Positions 46,918 to 58,933 of a stretch of DNA of 64,000 bases are shown piece after piece. The position numbers and the translations under genes were made by a program. Origin of the DNA: Brachypterus glaber (taxonomy: Eukaryota; Arthropoda; Insecta; Coleoptera; Kateretidae); assembly GCA_958510825.1 (NCBI GenBank), contig OY294049.1, forward strand, positions 24,318,945-24,382,944, in the 5' to 3' direction. The number at the start of each line of letters is the position of its first letter. Position 1 is the stretch's first letter. The notes below the pieces were generated by a model. The model saw only the letters and a program-made list of their open reading frames with translations, had not been told where the DNA came from and ran no database searches.

Positions 46918-47789
46918 TAAGTCACAAATATACTTTTGCCCATAGAAATGCCGAAAACACACTTTTGACACTGTGTAATATTATCGATTTTCTGCGTAGG
47001 TATATTGAAATAAAACCTGATTTTTTTTTTAAAGGTTTGAATGATCCTGGGTTAATTTTAAGTCAATTGTGTTAATTTAGGTTGTCATTTAGATATGTTA
47101 ATTCATCAATGTAATTTTTTGTACCTAGATAGGACAAATAAATTGAAAAATTTAGTTCAATGTTGGAAAACATTCGGCAAAAAGCAGGTTTTACGTGACT
47201 TTTTCGTCCTGTTTAGGTACAAAAAATGACATTTATGCCTTGACACGTCTTTTGATTTATTTGATTTATTTGAATTATTTTTATTTATTAACAACATATT
47301 GTACATTATTATACACATTATTAACAATATAATAATTATATATTTTATTTAATATAACTCCTTTTAACGTGAATGTGAAATCCAGATGGTAAAAATTTGT
47401 TTGAATGAGTTCAGCCTAAGCAATATCTGCTAGCAGATTCTGCTTGTTTTGCTGGCTCATTCTTCTATTTATAATTAAATTAAATTACTGTCAATAAAAT
47501 AGCATTTTGATATTAAAATTATTTTTAAATTTGTGAACGGAGTGAGAAGAGAGAGAGAGATAGAAAGGTGTGTGATTGTGTGTGGCGCGCGAAAGATAAG
47601 GCAAAGTAGGAGCTCAGGGGTGACAACTTAAATTAACGCAATTAACTTGAAATTAACCCAGGATCATTTAAATGTTTACAAAATAATACCACGTTTTATT
47701 TCAATATTCGCAGAAAATCGATAAAATTACAGTATCAAAAGTGTCTTTTTCGGCCTTTTTATGGACAAAAAAGTATATTTGTGACTTAA
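46918..47789. mobile_element. Foldback element, TTAAGTCACAAATATACTTTT termini
   Basis: ttaagtcacaaatatactttt at the left is inverted at 47767-47789 (aaaagtatatttgtgacttaa). The arms extend about 190 bases: gccgaaa / tttcggc, aaaacacacttttgaca / agtgtcttttt, tatcgattttctgcg / cgcagaaaatcgata, atgatcctgggttaatttt / aaattaacccaggatcat. A GA/GT-rich run lies at 47548-47585. Confidence 0.82.
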
Positions 47790-48509
47790 GCAGGCCACTC
47801 ACTAGGGAGCATGTTGGGCAACATGCTTCTCAACATACTTGTCAACAAAACGCACCGAGCTCACACATCAGGAAACATGTTGGGCAACTTCAGTTGACAA
47901 AACGCAACCTTAAAGAGTGGGCTAATATGAAAGTCCAAAGTTCCGAAATCAGAATAGCTACCCTGCACTACGTACGCGAACTATGTTTAGTGTTTTTGAC
48001 TGATTTCTTGCCTCGGCTCCGTCTCAGCAAAAAAACATTAGCCTCGAACACTAAAGAAATAGTTTGCATACTAGGTGCATAATATACTGTTTTAGGTCCC
48101 CATTATAATATATTAAATGGGGACCTAATATATTAATAAAACTATAAAAAACAGTTTTTTTTATGATTTTTCCTCTTGATATTATTTTATTCAAATTTAA
48201 AGTCTACAAAATATTGCTAAACGAATTACTTATTTTTTACAATTTTCTACGTGTGAAGCACAAACTTGTAATTTTACATTTTAAGATAGACGACCCAATT
48301 CAAAATATGACAGTTTGCACGGCAATTTAATACGATTTGATTACTATGTAAATTATATTTACATAACTTTATATAACGATTTATGACATACATACTAAAC
48401 GACATAATATTTACACTGATGAAAATTGCATTTATAATGCAGTATAAAAAAAGTAATTTTTATTTAATTTTATTTTATCACAAGTTCCAAACGAACGCGT
48501 CAGCGATAG
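47790..48509. other. Intron sequence with a short ACATGTTGGGCAAC repeat and a small palindrome
   Basis: agcatgttgggcaacatgct (47808) and aaacatgttgggcaac (47873) recur within 80 bases. A palindrome taggtccccatt...aatggggaccta lies at 48092-48128. The frame at 47741-48082 begins inside the preceding foldback and resembles nothing known. Confidence 0.5.
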
Positions 48510-49072
48510 TATAGTCCGTCCAATTATGCAAGATAGTAGTTTAAAATGCCCGCGGTTTTTAAGCTACATCATTGGTTAAAAACTCGTACCTTTTAAAATA
48601 TAAAATATTGTGACATTTTTTGTCTATGACAATGTTGGACGGTCGTTAAAGCTAATAAAAGTCACATAAAAAATGGTTATACTTAATGTTATTTTGTATG
48701 GTATTGAAAAAGGTACTTTTTTAGTTTATTTTTCATACACTCACACTAAATTAGCATAATCTACATATTGTACAAACGTAAATTATATTGAACACAAGGA
48801 TTTTTAGATTACAATTACAACTTAAGGCCTATCCAGAGACTCGCATAACAACCATTACAAGATACAAGACACATCAAGCCAATCCTGGCATCGCATTCTT
48901 ATGTACTATGCTTTTTATGCGAGTCTTTGGATAGGCCCTTTCCAGGAAAACAGTACCGACATCTGTTAAATTTTTGATACACTACGATTTATGCACAATT
49001 AAGCTATTTATGCGCTCTGTGGTGTAAAACGGGCCTCGACCCTTACTATCTTGCATAATTGGACGGAGTATA
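48510..49072. mobile_element. MITE, TATAGTCCGTCCAATTATGCAAGATAGTA termini, with a nested MITE
   Basis: tatagtccgtccaattatgc-aagatagtag is inverted at 49043-49072 (tactatcttgcataattgga-cggagtata). A separate MITE sits inside at 48822-48940. Confidence 0.83.
48822..48940. mobile_element. MITE, TTAAGGCCTATCCAGA termini, copy 2 (nested)
   Basis: ttaaggcctatccagagact-cgcataa is inverted as ttatgcgagtctttggatag-gcccttt. It shares gcatcgcattcttatgtact with the 144-base copy at 44611-44754. Confidence 0.82.
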
Positions 49073-49591
49073 GTACTTATCATAGTGGTGTTACAGCATA
49101 GTTCCAATCGAAACTGAGTGTTTATTATTTTTCAATTTCAGTAAGAGGCAAGAGACAGATAAGTTTTAATGTAAGACTAGTCTGTGTCTGTCTGTCTGTC
49201 TGTCAAAAAAAAAAAAATAGGACAGCGGTTTTTTTAATGATGTAAATATACGTTTATTTCTTCTTCTAATAAATCAGCTGCATGTAATTATATCGATAGC
49301 AATTTTTATTCGTTTTTGAAATTGATAATGTCGATTGTCAATAAATGACAGTTCTTATACTTAACCTCAAATAATATACCTTGTCATATAATGAGCAACT
49401 CACCGTCAAGATGTTATGTACATCTAAGCAGGATAGCCTTACTTTTTCTTTGCATCAAAATTACTGTCAAGCATGACATAACCTAATATTAAGTCCAATT
49501 TGAATTGTTAAAATATCGAAAATATTTAGGGTTCGTTGCTAACTTCTTATCCCACTTTTTTGTAAGAATACCCAAGCAATAAACTAATAAC
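49073..49591. other. Intron sequence with a (TCTG)n run
   Basis: A short tetranucleotide run tctgtctgtctgtctgtc at 49187-49204; otherwise nothing recognised. Confidence 0.55.
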
Positions 49592-51575
49592 TATGGTCTG
49601 TTTCATGAAGTAATAGAGTAAATTAAAAATCGCGCAGTAAATTTTTTTACAACAGGTTTGTTTGTGTATAGAATATAGTTATGTTTTATAAAATAAACTA
49701 CGCAGTATATTCGCACATCTAATATTCGAATCTGTTTTGAAAATATTCACTGTGCGATTTTTAATTTACTCTCTTGCTTGATGATACAGGCCATAAACAG
49801 TAATAACTATGGTCTGTTTCATCAAGCAAGAGAGTAAATTGAAAATCGCACAGTAAATATTTTTACAACAGGTTTGAATAGTATATGTTTGTGTATAGAA
49901 TATAGTTATGTTTTATAAAATAAACTACGCAGTATATTCGCACATCCAATATTCGAATCTGTTTTGAAAATATTCACTGTGCGATTTTTAATTTACTCTC
50001 TTGCTTGATGAAACAGGCCATAAATAGTAATAACTATGGTCTGTTTCATCAAGCAAGAGAGTAAATTAAAAATCGCACACTAAATATTTTTACAACAGGT
50101 TTGAATAGTATATGTTTGTGTATAGAATATAGTTATGTTTTATAAAATAAACTACGCAGTATATTCGCACATCCAATATTCGAATCTGTTTTGAAAATAT
50201 TCACTGTGCGATTTTTAATTTACTCTCTTGCTTGATGAAACAGGCCATAAACAGTAATAACTATGGTCTGTTTCATCAAGCAAGAGAGTAAATTAAAAAT
50301 CGCACACTAAATATTTTTACAACAGGTTTGATTAGTATATGTTTGTGTATAGAATATAGTTATATTTTATAAAATAAACTACGCAGTAAATTCGCAAATC
50401 CAATATTCGAATCCGTTTTGAAAATAGTCACTGTGCGATTTTTAATTTACTATCGTGCTTAATGAAACAGACCATAATGAACAATATGTCGCGCGAGCGA
50501 AAAATTTGACATTTGGCGACTAATATCAGACATTTGATGGTTTTAAAATATGGTCTGTTTCATCAAGCAAGATAGTAAATTAAAAACCGCACAGTGAATA
50601 TTTTTAAAACATATATTGTACAAATATTTACTGTGCGATTTTTAATTTACTATCTTGCTTGACAAAACAGACCATAGTATGGTCTGTTTCATCAAGAAAG
50701 AGAGTAAATTAAAAATCACATAGTAAATATTTTTACAACAGGTTTGAATAGTATATGTTTGTGTACAGAATATAGTTATATTTTATAAAATAAACTACGC
50801 AGTAAATTCGCACATCCAATATTTGAATCCGTTTCGAAAATATTCACTGTGCCATTTTTAATTTACTATCGTGCTTGATGAAACAGACCATAATGAAAAA
50901 TATTTCGCGCGAGTGAAAAATTTGACATTTAGCGACTAATATCAGACATTTTATGGTTTTAAACTATGGTCTGTTTCATCAAGCAAGATAGTAAATTAAA
51001 AACCGCACAGTGAATATTTTTAAAACAGATATTGTACAAATATTTACTGTGCGATTTTTAATTTACTGTCTTGCTTGACAAAACAGACCATTGTATGGTC
51101 TGTTTCATCAAGAAAGAGAGTAAATTAAAAATCACATAGTAAATATTTTTACAACAGGTTTGAATAGTATATGTTTGTGTACAGAATATAGTTATATTTT
51201 ATAAAATAAACTACGCAGTAAATTCGCAAATCCAATATTCGAATCCGTTTTGAAAATATTCACTGTGCGATTTTTAATTTACTATCGTGCTTGATGAAAC
51301 AGACCATAATGAAAAATATTTCGCGCGAGTGAAAAATTTGACATTTAGCGACTAATATCAGACATTTTATGGTTTTAAACTATGGTCTGTTTCATCAAGC
51401 AAGATAGTAAATTAAAAACCGCACATTGAATATTTTTAAAACAGATTCGAAAATTGGATGTGCGAATATACTGATTTGTTTATTTTATAGAACATAACTA
51501 TATTCTATACACAAACATATACTATGGTAAAAATATTCAATGTGCGATTTTTAATTTACTTTCTTGCTTGATCAC
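49592..51575. repeat. Array of nine MITE-like units (TATGGTCTGTTTCATCAAGCAAGA)
   Basis: Each unit opens tatggtctgtttcatcaagc-aagagagtaaattaaaaatc-gcacagtaaatattttt and closes with the inverse, ending aaacaggccata. Unit starts are 49592, 49808, 50035, 50262, 50549, 50678, 50965, 51094 and 51381. Seven units are about 195-217 bases; two short ones (50549 and 50965) are about 126 and lack the middle gtatatgtttgtgta...aaactacgcagta part. From 50549 the pattern short unit + long unit + linker (aatatttcgcgcgagtgaaa) repeats every 416 bases. No coding frames. Confidence 0.9.
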
Positions 51576-51825
51576 TGCACCTAATAAAGCACCTTCTTTA
51601 TTAATAAAAAAATATTTAATTCAACAAAAGCTTTATGTTATTATAACTTCATAATATATATTATAGTTTTTTATTGAACTTTACCTTCTATTTAATTATT
51701 TAAAAATTACTTGTAGGTTGTGTTTGGTTGCCATTAAATAAATAAAAATATTTAAAAGCTCAAACATTCAATAAAAATTTTCTGTTTTTTATTTTTCTCT
51801 CGTTCTTAATATATAAATTATATGT

Positions 51826-52346
51826 AAAATCTTCTCAATAGAACAGTATATAGCAAAAATTTAAATTTTAAAAACTATATTTCTTCCAACGTTTCGAGTA
51901 TTATTGTGTACTCTTCTTCAGGGAGATTAAAAATTACAAAATTATAAATTAAAAATTATAGACATTTGATAAAATATTATGACAATGTCAAAAAAAGTAT
52001 AAAGGTAAAGGTGTGAAAATGTAAAAGATAGTAAGATTTGTATATGTGTATTAAAGAGTGAATTAAAAAACAAATAAATATAACAAAAAATGCAATAATT
52101 ATAAATAAACACTAAAAATACATATGTGCACAAATACATACAATCACATATAACCATATACAATTACATACAACTACATGTACATATATACATAGATACA
52201 AAAAAAAAACAAAAACATTCACTAATGTCAACATATACAGAAAATTGTACACATATATCCTCACAGTATCATTCAATTATGCTATTGTACACTGAATTTA
52301 AATTTTGAGTATCTGTTCGAAAGTTCAAAGCATTTGGAGTAATTTT
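51826..52346. repeat. Inverted flanking repeat of the Penelope-like element, left arm
   Basis: It is the reverse complement of 53392-53896, over about 500 bases, with few changes. It includes the last codons of the element's coding frame and its 3' region. The arrangement recalls the LTR-like flanks of Penelope elements, which are often inverted. Confidence 0.85.
51891..51921 (-). ncRNA. Hammerhead-ribozyme-like core in the Penelope flank, coding-strand copy
   Basis: The minus strand reads CTGAAGA, a stem GAGTA/TACTC with an 8-base loop, then GAAAC. This is the CUGANGA - stem II - GAAA core of hammerhead ribozymes, known to occur in the flanking repeats of Penelope-like elements. One extra A lies between CTGAAGA and the stem. 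I could not confirm stems I and III, so activity is uncertain. It lies 3' of the coding frame. Confidence 0.55.
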
Positions 52347-53391
52347 TATGTGGATCATTTCCAAAATATTTCGTTTTGTCCTAATAATCTCTGTATCCAA
52401 AATTTTAATGTTTTTGAAATCGAATGTATGACCTGTATCAAAACGATGTTTCGACAAAGCTGTTTTATTTAAATTTGAAAAATCTTTACAATTGGACTTA
52501 TGCTGAGATACTCTCGATTTGAGCCATTGTGATGTTTGCCCGACATATACACCATTACAAGTATTACAAGATATTTTATATATTATATTTGATTTTAACT
52601 CATGTTTAGTTTTATCTTTCATTTTATCAAATAAACTCTTATTGCTAAAGATACCACTGGAAACAATTTTACAATCATCCTGCCTTAAACAGTTTATAAT
52701 TTTATTGGTTAAAACTGGTATATGGGAAATTTTAAAATATTTATCAACAACTAGACCATTATTTAAATTATTATTATTAATATTGTTATTATATAAAATT
52801 GAGTTAATTAAAAAAATTGGATAATTATTTTTTATAAGTATATCTTTAACTATATCTAAATTTTTCTTATGAAATTTAGAATGACTTAATTTTAACGCTC
52901 TATGTTTTAACATTTTAACTGTATTAAGTTTGTAAGATTTATTTTCAAATGAAAAAAAGTTTAAATATCTTTTAGAAGAAAATGATTTTTGATACCAGTC
53001 AGTTATTAATGAACCATCAAATAATTTAATTATTGTTAAATCTAAAAAGTTTATTTTATTTTTTGTTTCTATTTCTAAAGTGAATTTTAAATTATTATCA
53101 AAAGCATTAAAATAATTTATATATTGTCAAGTTCATTTAAAGGAATAGCAGTTAAAATATCACCATAGCAGAAAACACAGGTGATGTAGGGTTACCCATA
53201 GCTGTACCAATTATTTGCTTAAAAAAATTATTATTATATGAAAAATAACCACTATCAAAACAAAATTCAACCAGTTGAATAAATTTATTTTTTGGGATAT
53301 CTGTAAAACTTTTTAAAAAATCCCATTTTTCATTTAATACTTTAATAACTAATTTTTTTGAAATATTGGTAAACATAAAAATTACTCCAAA
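52269..53391 (-). pseudogene. Penelope-like retroelement: reverse transcriptase plus GIY-YIG nuclease, broken
   Basis: On the minus strand, 53152-53376 gives MFTNISKKLVIKVLNEKWD, IPKNKFIQLVEFCFD and QIIGTAMGNPTSPVFS, the RT segment of Penelope-like elements. The frame then breaks at about 53155. It resumes as ILTAIPLNELDNI, NLKFTLEIETKNKINFLDLT and DWYQKSFSSKRYLNFFS. The tract holding the YxDD catalytic motif is deleted. The uninterrupted C-terminal frame (52269-52913, 214 codons) has the RT thumb and connector, then a GIY-YIG endonuclease: IYKISC (111-116), YVGQT (123-127), Arg134, TGH near 160, Glu185. In the family, RT and nuclease together carry out target-primed insertion. Here the 5' half is missing and the remaining RT is dead. 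Confidence 0.88.
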
Positions 53392-53896
53392 TGCTTTGAA
53401 CTTTCGAACAGATACTCAAAATTTAAATTCAGTGTACAATAGCATAATTGAATGATACTGTGAGTATATATGTGTACAATTTTCTGTATATGTTGACATT
53501 AGTGAATGATTTTTTTTTGTATCTATGTATATATGTACATGTAGTTGTATGTAATTGTATATGGTTATATGTGATTGTATGTATTTGTGCACATATGTAT
53601 TTTTAGTGTTTATTTATAATTATTGCATTTTTTGTTATATTTATTTGTTTTTTAATTTACTCTTTAATACACATATGCAAATCTTACTATCTTTTACATT
53701 TTCACACCTTTACCTTTATACTTTTTTTGACATTGTCATAATATTTTATCAAATGTCTATAATTTTTAATTTATAATTTTGTAATTTTTAATCTCCCTGA
53801 AGAAGAGTACACAATAATACTCGAAACGTTGGAAGAAATATAGTTTTTAAAATTTAAAATTTTGCTATATACTGTTCTATTAAGAAGATTTCACAT
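53392..53896. repeat. Inverted flanking repeat of the Penelope-like element, right arm
   Basis: The inverse of 51826-52346. It starts immediately upstream of the first RT codons of the minus-strand element (at actccaaatgctttgaactt) and ends tatactgttctattaagaag. The 73-codon plus frame in it mirrors the minus frame of the left arm; both are shadows. Confidence 0.85.
53797..53827 (+). ncRNA. Hammerhead-ribozyme-like core, inverted copy
   Basis: The same 31 bases as at 51891-51921, on the plus strand in the right arm (CTGAAGA at 53797, GAAAC at 53823-53827). Confidence 0.55.
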
Positions 53897-54560
53897 ATAA
53901 TTCAATAAAAAAATAAAAAATGCAAGATTTTAATTTGCATTAAATTATTCAATATTTTATTGTAAAATATATATCTTTTGTTATATAGATACCACCACAT
54001 TTGCTTATTCTAATTCTTGATTCAATATCTAGAGTCATAGAAAATTTTATAACTTATCTTTACATTTATTAAGTTTATTTATTTATTACTTATATTTACA
54101 AAGCGGGTTAAAGTTATTAATTTATTTATTTATATTTAGTCAATATAAAAGACCTTAGGTATTTTAACATCCAGACTGATCTACGTACTTTAAAATTTAA
54201 TTTAATTCCTTTACTAACAAGTTTTTTCTAATTTATTTAGATGCGCTTTAATCAAAATCAGCGAATGTTTTCCAAAGGAATCAATTATTTCTGGTTTTAA
54301 TTTTTTCTACTTTCACATTACGTAAAAATAAAGGGTTCAAGATAAGACAGTAATATTCTACCTTTTTACCCTTTCAATAAGAAAAGTATCAATTAAAAAA
54401 TGGATTTTTTTTTGTGATTATGGGCAAAAATATAAATTTTTGAACTGCGATCTGGAAGGCAGAATTCTGTAAGTAAATATGTAGAACAGATACATTTATT
54501 AACAAAATTCTATCATATTGAGGGCTTCATAACAGGGGCGCATCTTCAGTGTTTTTAAAT
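53897..54560. other. AT-rich intron, nothing recognised
   Basis: No supported features. Confidence 0.5.
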
Positions 54561-54599
54561 GGAAGATACGCCACTACCCACTAAGAAAAATAACCCTAC

Positions 54600-54915
54600 C
54601 GAAAGCTTACCACAAGCTTTCTTTGGGGTGTGTAAGTTGAGAATAAAGTTTACAGTAAGCTAGCAGTAAGCTTATATAGATCTTGTAAAAGACTTTTTAA
54701 AGCTTACATCTGTAAAATTTGTAAGTTTCGTAGGGTTCAGGCAATCTTGAGGTAATGTTTAGAGTAGGCTTAACAGAAGGTTATTATAAGCTTATTTAAA
54801 GTTTAATAAACAGGTTATTATCATTATTATTCAGGCAAATTTCAGACAATATTTAGAGTAAGCTTACCAGAAGGTTATCATACGCTTATTTAAAGTTTAA
54901 ACAGGTTACAAAAAA
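54600..54915. repeat. Diverged repeat with TAAGCTTA motifs
   Basis: Caggcaat-tt-aggtaatgttt-agagtaggctta-cagaaggttattataagcttatttaaagttt (54737-54810) is repeated at 54833-54905 as aggcaaatttcagacaatat and so on. Shorter taagcttac/ttacagtaagct variants precede it from 54603. Confidence 0.65.
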
Positions 54916-55251
54916 ATTAACAGCCGATTTTTCATCGTTTTTTAATAGTTTGGGTCTAATAATTTGAATATCTCTTCAATTAATAGTGATTTGTGGTATG
55001 AAAAAGGAAACTAGGATTTTCCCTATGAGAAAATTAAAACACAAGGGCTGGAGATGGGGTGGGTTAATTTTAGAGAGGGCAATATTAAAATTTCTTGCCA
55101 TTACTCCCTCCACATATCTGCTCTTGTCCAGTGAAAGGAATTTTCCACAGGCATGGAGAATCCGTACTAATCCGATGATATACATCAAATTAGCAGACTA
55201 ACTAGCGACTAAACAGTACTGTTCAGTTTACGTAATTCCAGAAAAAGACTT

Positions 55252-55756
55252 TTAGTAAATGGATAACCTCAAAAAAAAAATCTGAATGTTTTATTTCAAA
55301 ATGTCGGAGGTGTGACCTTTTAAGTTCGAAAATGCACTACATTGCTTGGTTTTCTTTGTTCATATTGTGCGTGTAGCCCAATATATCCCCACATAAAAAC
55401 CACTACAATTTTTTTTATTGCATATATCCAGAAAAAAATAATAGCGTTTTTGAAAGATAAATTCGGTTTTTAGGGAATTTAATTTTGTAAGCTTTTTTTT
55501 TGTCTCTGGATAAATTCTGATATAAAAATGTTAAAAAAAATATAATATTTTTTTCTGGAATCCCAATAAAAAAATTATAGTGGTTTTTATGTAGGGCTAT
55601 TGGGCTAAAATCACAATGTTTTAAGACAATAAAAAAAATTGCCTGTCTTTACGCCTAAAATGAAGCAATGTATTGGATTTTCAAACTTAAAAGGGCACAG
55701 ACGCGCCATTTTGAAAGAAAACTTTCTGATTTTTCTTGAGGTTATGCATTTACCAT
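55252..55756. mobile_element. Palindromic MITE, AAATG(G/C)ATAACCTCAA termini
   Basis: aaatggataacctcaaaaaa is inverted at the right (ttttcttgaggttatgcattt). The arms, about 240 bases each, match through atttcaaaatgtcggaggtg / gcgccattttgaaag, cactacattgcttggtttt / aagcaatgtattggattt and ccactacaatttttttt / aaaattatagtgg. Confidence 0.85.
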
Positions 55757-58019
55757 TCCTTTATACCGCGCCGTGTTAAAAAGATTTAAATAAAAAATAA
55801 TTCGGCCTTAAAAAAAATAAAAAATCTTAAGAAACATATCTTTTTAAAAAATGGCTGTGACCGACCTCTAGATTTGTTCAAAATTTCTAAAAGACATCAG
55901 GGATGATACTCTTACACCAATGAACAAAATTAAGGGGTGAGACCTAGAAATTTGTCAATTTTAAATTTTGGTGGGTCACCCTAATATACATTTATCATTA
56001 AAAATGTGGCATAGTACCTTCTCACTCCAAACCCTTCAAATGTAATCACGGTAAGATAGAGAATAACATGTCATATAAAATTTTAATCACTTTACTAATT
56101 GAAGTTTGATATAGCACTCAAAACGAAGTAAAACGTTTCTTGTGTTACAAAACGTAATATAAAATTTACACCGATATGATTTAAAAATGTTTTTAGTTTG
56201 GTCATTGCTTTGCATTGCATGGTATACTGTATGACAGACATGGTTATTCTTTTAAATGGTACACCCATCGTAACTTTTGAACGGGATAAAATGTAATAGG
56301 GTGCTGGTCCTAATTAAAGCCAAAAATATTAATTATCTAAGACATTAATTTAGAACCACACACTATTATTTAGAGGCGTATCGAATACAAATAGCTGTAT
56401 AGTTGCTATTTGGGTAGCGTGCCACCAGTAATAATATTACATAATATTATCACAATATCATATATCATATGATAACAAATGTTAATATAAGAATCTAATT
56501 ACTACTTAATACTTATCTGACTTTCTTATTCCAGCGAAGACTTCTTCTTATAACACAAACTGTAGATATGCGAAAGGTAAAAAAATTCAAATATATTTTA
56601 ATTTAATTAAAATATATCTTGCCAATAAAACAAAAGGATTAAACAACAATTAAAAGAATTTAATGAAAGAAAAATGAAAAGTTAAAAACAAATTAAAAAC
56701 AACAAAATATTTTAATTTGAAATGAAAAAAAAAATATGAATAAATAGCATCTTTACCCTTCAGATATCTATACGCGCGACTCTAAATTTTACTTTAAATT
56801 TTCACATATTACGTTAATTCTAAAAATTCCCCTAAGACCAACTTTAATTGACGACTACATATTTCCGAATCCCCTTTTTTTTAACCATAACTCAAAACAG
56901 GCAAAATTTCCCTTCCCAAAGATGCCCATATACCAGTCATAAAACTATTAACGTAAATATCTGAGGAGTTTTCTGCCAAAAAGTTATATTATTATAAAAA
57001 TAATATTAATTGAAAAATTACTTTAAATCACTGAAAATGAATTTAAATTTAATTAAGAGAAATGATTAAAAAAACTACTTCTACTTATTGATTGATATTG
57101 ATTTTCATGACATTGCTTCGAAGTAGAAAAAACCATTTTTACAAACAATTCCTAACTATTGCCAGTATCTAAAACAACATCATTAAAGATATTCCCATAT
57201 TTATTAATTAAGAAAACCGAATTAACCAATTAATTAGGCTAATAAAAATGTACACCCTTTTTATGTAAACGCCTCAATTACACAAAATGCAAGCTTCCCA
57301 AATACTAATAATATTAGCATCTGTAAAAATTAACAGCAAACCACCCGTTAAGAACAATGCTATGTCACGTTCAATAACCATACAAATAAAAATATAAATA
57401 CTCAATATATACAGGGTGACCACTCTGTTACAAAAATATAAACTTTATATTTGGAATGTGCATATCACACAACAAAAACTATCATTTTTCATATATTTAA
57501 AATTTTTATTCGTTAAGGCGGCACCAGGGGGGCAGTGTTGGACAATATTTTAAACGGCACCTTACGTCTTGTGATGGGTATGTCATTTTAAAGAGCTTAA
57601 AATTCTCTATTTAACCATGTAACTAATTATTTTTTAATATTTTTGTATGATTTTTTTCTTTAAAATTGATGAATTTTTCAGTATTTTTGTAAAATTTGTT
57701 TTTGACATTTGCGCAAAAAGGTCCAAATAATTAATTATAATATAAAAATTAACATAAACTTGTTGCCCTTATTAATACTAGTATACACGCGAAAGCTCGT
57801 AGCTCTAGCGCTTAAAGGGTACAAGAGGTATAAATTAAAAACCTTATTTTTATTACAATTTAAAGAGCCATAGCTCCCTTAGGGCTCATTTCCGGACCAA
57901 CCTTTATATGAACTTTTTTTTATATTTATGAACGTAGAATCACCTCTTAAATTTCTCAAACTTATTTCTGAATAACCATGTAAATTATTCACAGTAAATA
58001 TTGCATTTTCCAACTACTT
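55757..58019. other. Intron, largely single-copy; nothing firm
   Basis: No MITE arms or LINE protein were recognised here. Two small points: a 42-base stretch at 56535-56576 bounded by good plus-strand splice signals, and an isolated acagggtgaccactctgtta at 57414 that resembles a worn MITE end. Confidence 0.5.
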
Positions 58020-58655
58020 AAAAAAAAAGAATTTTAAAAAAAAAATTAAAAAAAAAACCTTTTTTTATATAGTTTTTTTTGAAAAACGAAACATTATTGA
58101 ATAAAAAGAAATGAAAAAAAGTTTTCAAAAAAAAAAATTCATTTTTTTAGTTTTTAATTTTATTAATTTTTATTTTTGCGAAAAATGAAAAAAAAAAAAA
58201 AAAATAAAAAACTTTTTGATATTTTTACATTTTTTTTTAATTTTCTTTTGGTAGAATTGATCCTTATAATAAGTAATTTTTTCTGAAAAAATACGTTAAT
58301 CGGAATTTTCTTTCAGCTGTTTTTCACTTTTTTTTTTTAAGTTAAACCTCCCATAACTTTTTTGTTTTTAGGGGTATTACTTTTAAAAATAATAGGTTTC
58401 TTCCCTTCGTGGAACTTAATATTTCCTGAAAATTTTAAGTCGATGGGATTATTCGTTCTAGAGTTATCGTGTTCACAAAAATCGTGACATCAGACAGACG
58501 GACAGACGAACATTAAAAAAAAAAAGTTGCTTATGTTTTCATGAAACAAATTTATATCCAAGATTTTTTTTTCTACCACGATTTTTGATTTTTTTTTTTG
58601 ATAATTCGAAACAACCGTATAATATTATTCTAGCGCTGTGAATAATATAAAAATA
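58020..58655 (+). repeat. GGAC-type dispersed repeat, copy 3
   Basis: A long A/T-homopolymer stretch (58020-58240) is followed by attgatccttataataagta, aatacgttaatcggaatttt, cagacagacggacagacg (58490-58510) and the end ccgtataatattattctagc. It has the same order and strand as copy 2. An inverted, shorter relative of the middle part is at 28868-29095. Confidence 0.8.
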
Positions 58656-58933
58656 AATCACAAAGAACAATCCATAATATTTTAATAACTGTTAGCTTTA
58701 TTAAAATAAGTTTTAAACGAGAGTTATAAGAGCTTAATGGGAGCACAGTGCATACAGGAGGAAACATTTTTTAGATGGAAGGGGGGTCGTGTGATACATC
58801 ATCGTAAAATTGTCTGTTTGACCATACATTTTTTATTATTTAAAAAAGTGTTGAAAATGCATTAATGGGACATTGTTCGCCGTTATTAACTGTTAGTTCG
58901 ACTATAGAAAACACTCAGTTTTCCTGAAGTAGA

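Noticed and set aside
47741..48082. 113-codon plus frame
   Set aside because: It begins within the right arm of the foldback at 46918-47789 and includes a local ACATGTTGGGCAAC repeat; no domain found.
49592..51575. Regularly spaced repeats that might suggest a CRISPR array
   Set aside because: The units are 126-217 bases, internally palindromic and in eukaryotic intron DNA, with no spacer-repeat structure or cas genes.
51942..53776. Mirror-image 73-codon frames starting MYMVICDCMYLCTYVF
   Set aside because: They are the same sequence in the two inverted arms of the Penelope cassette, made of TATG-rich DNA, with no coding support.
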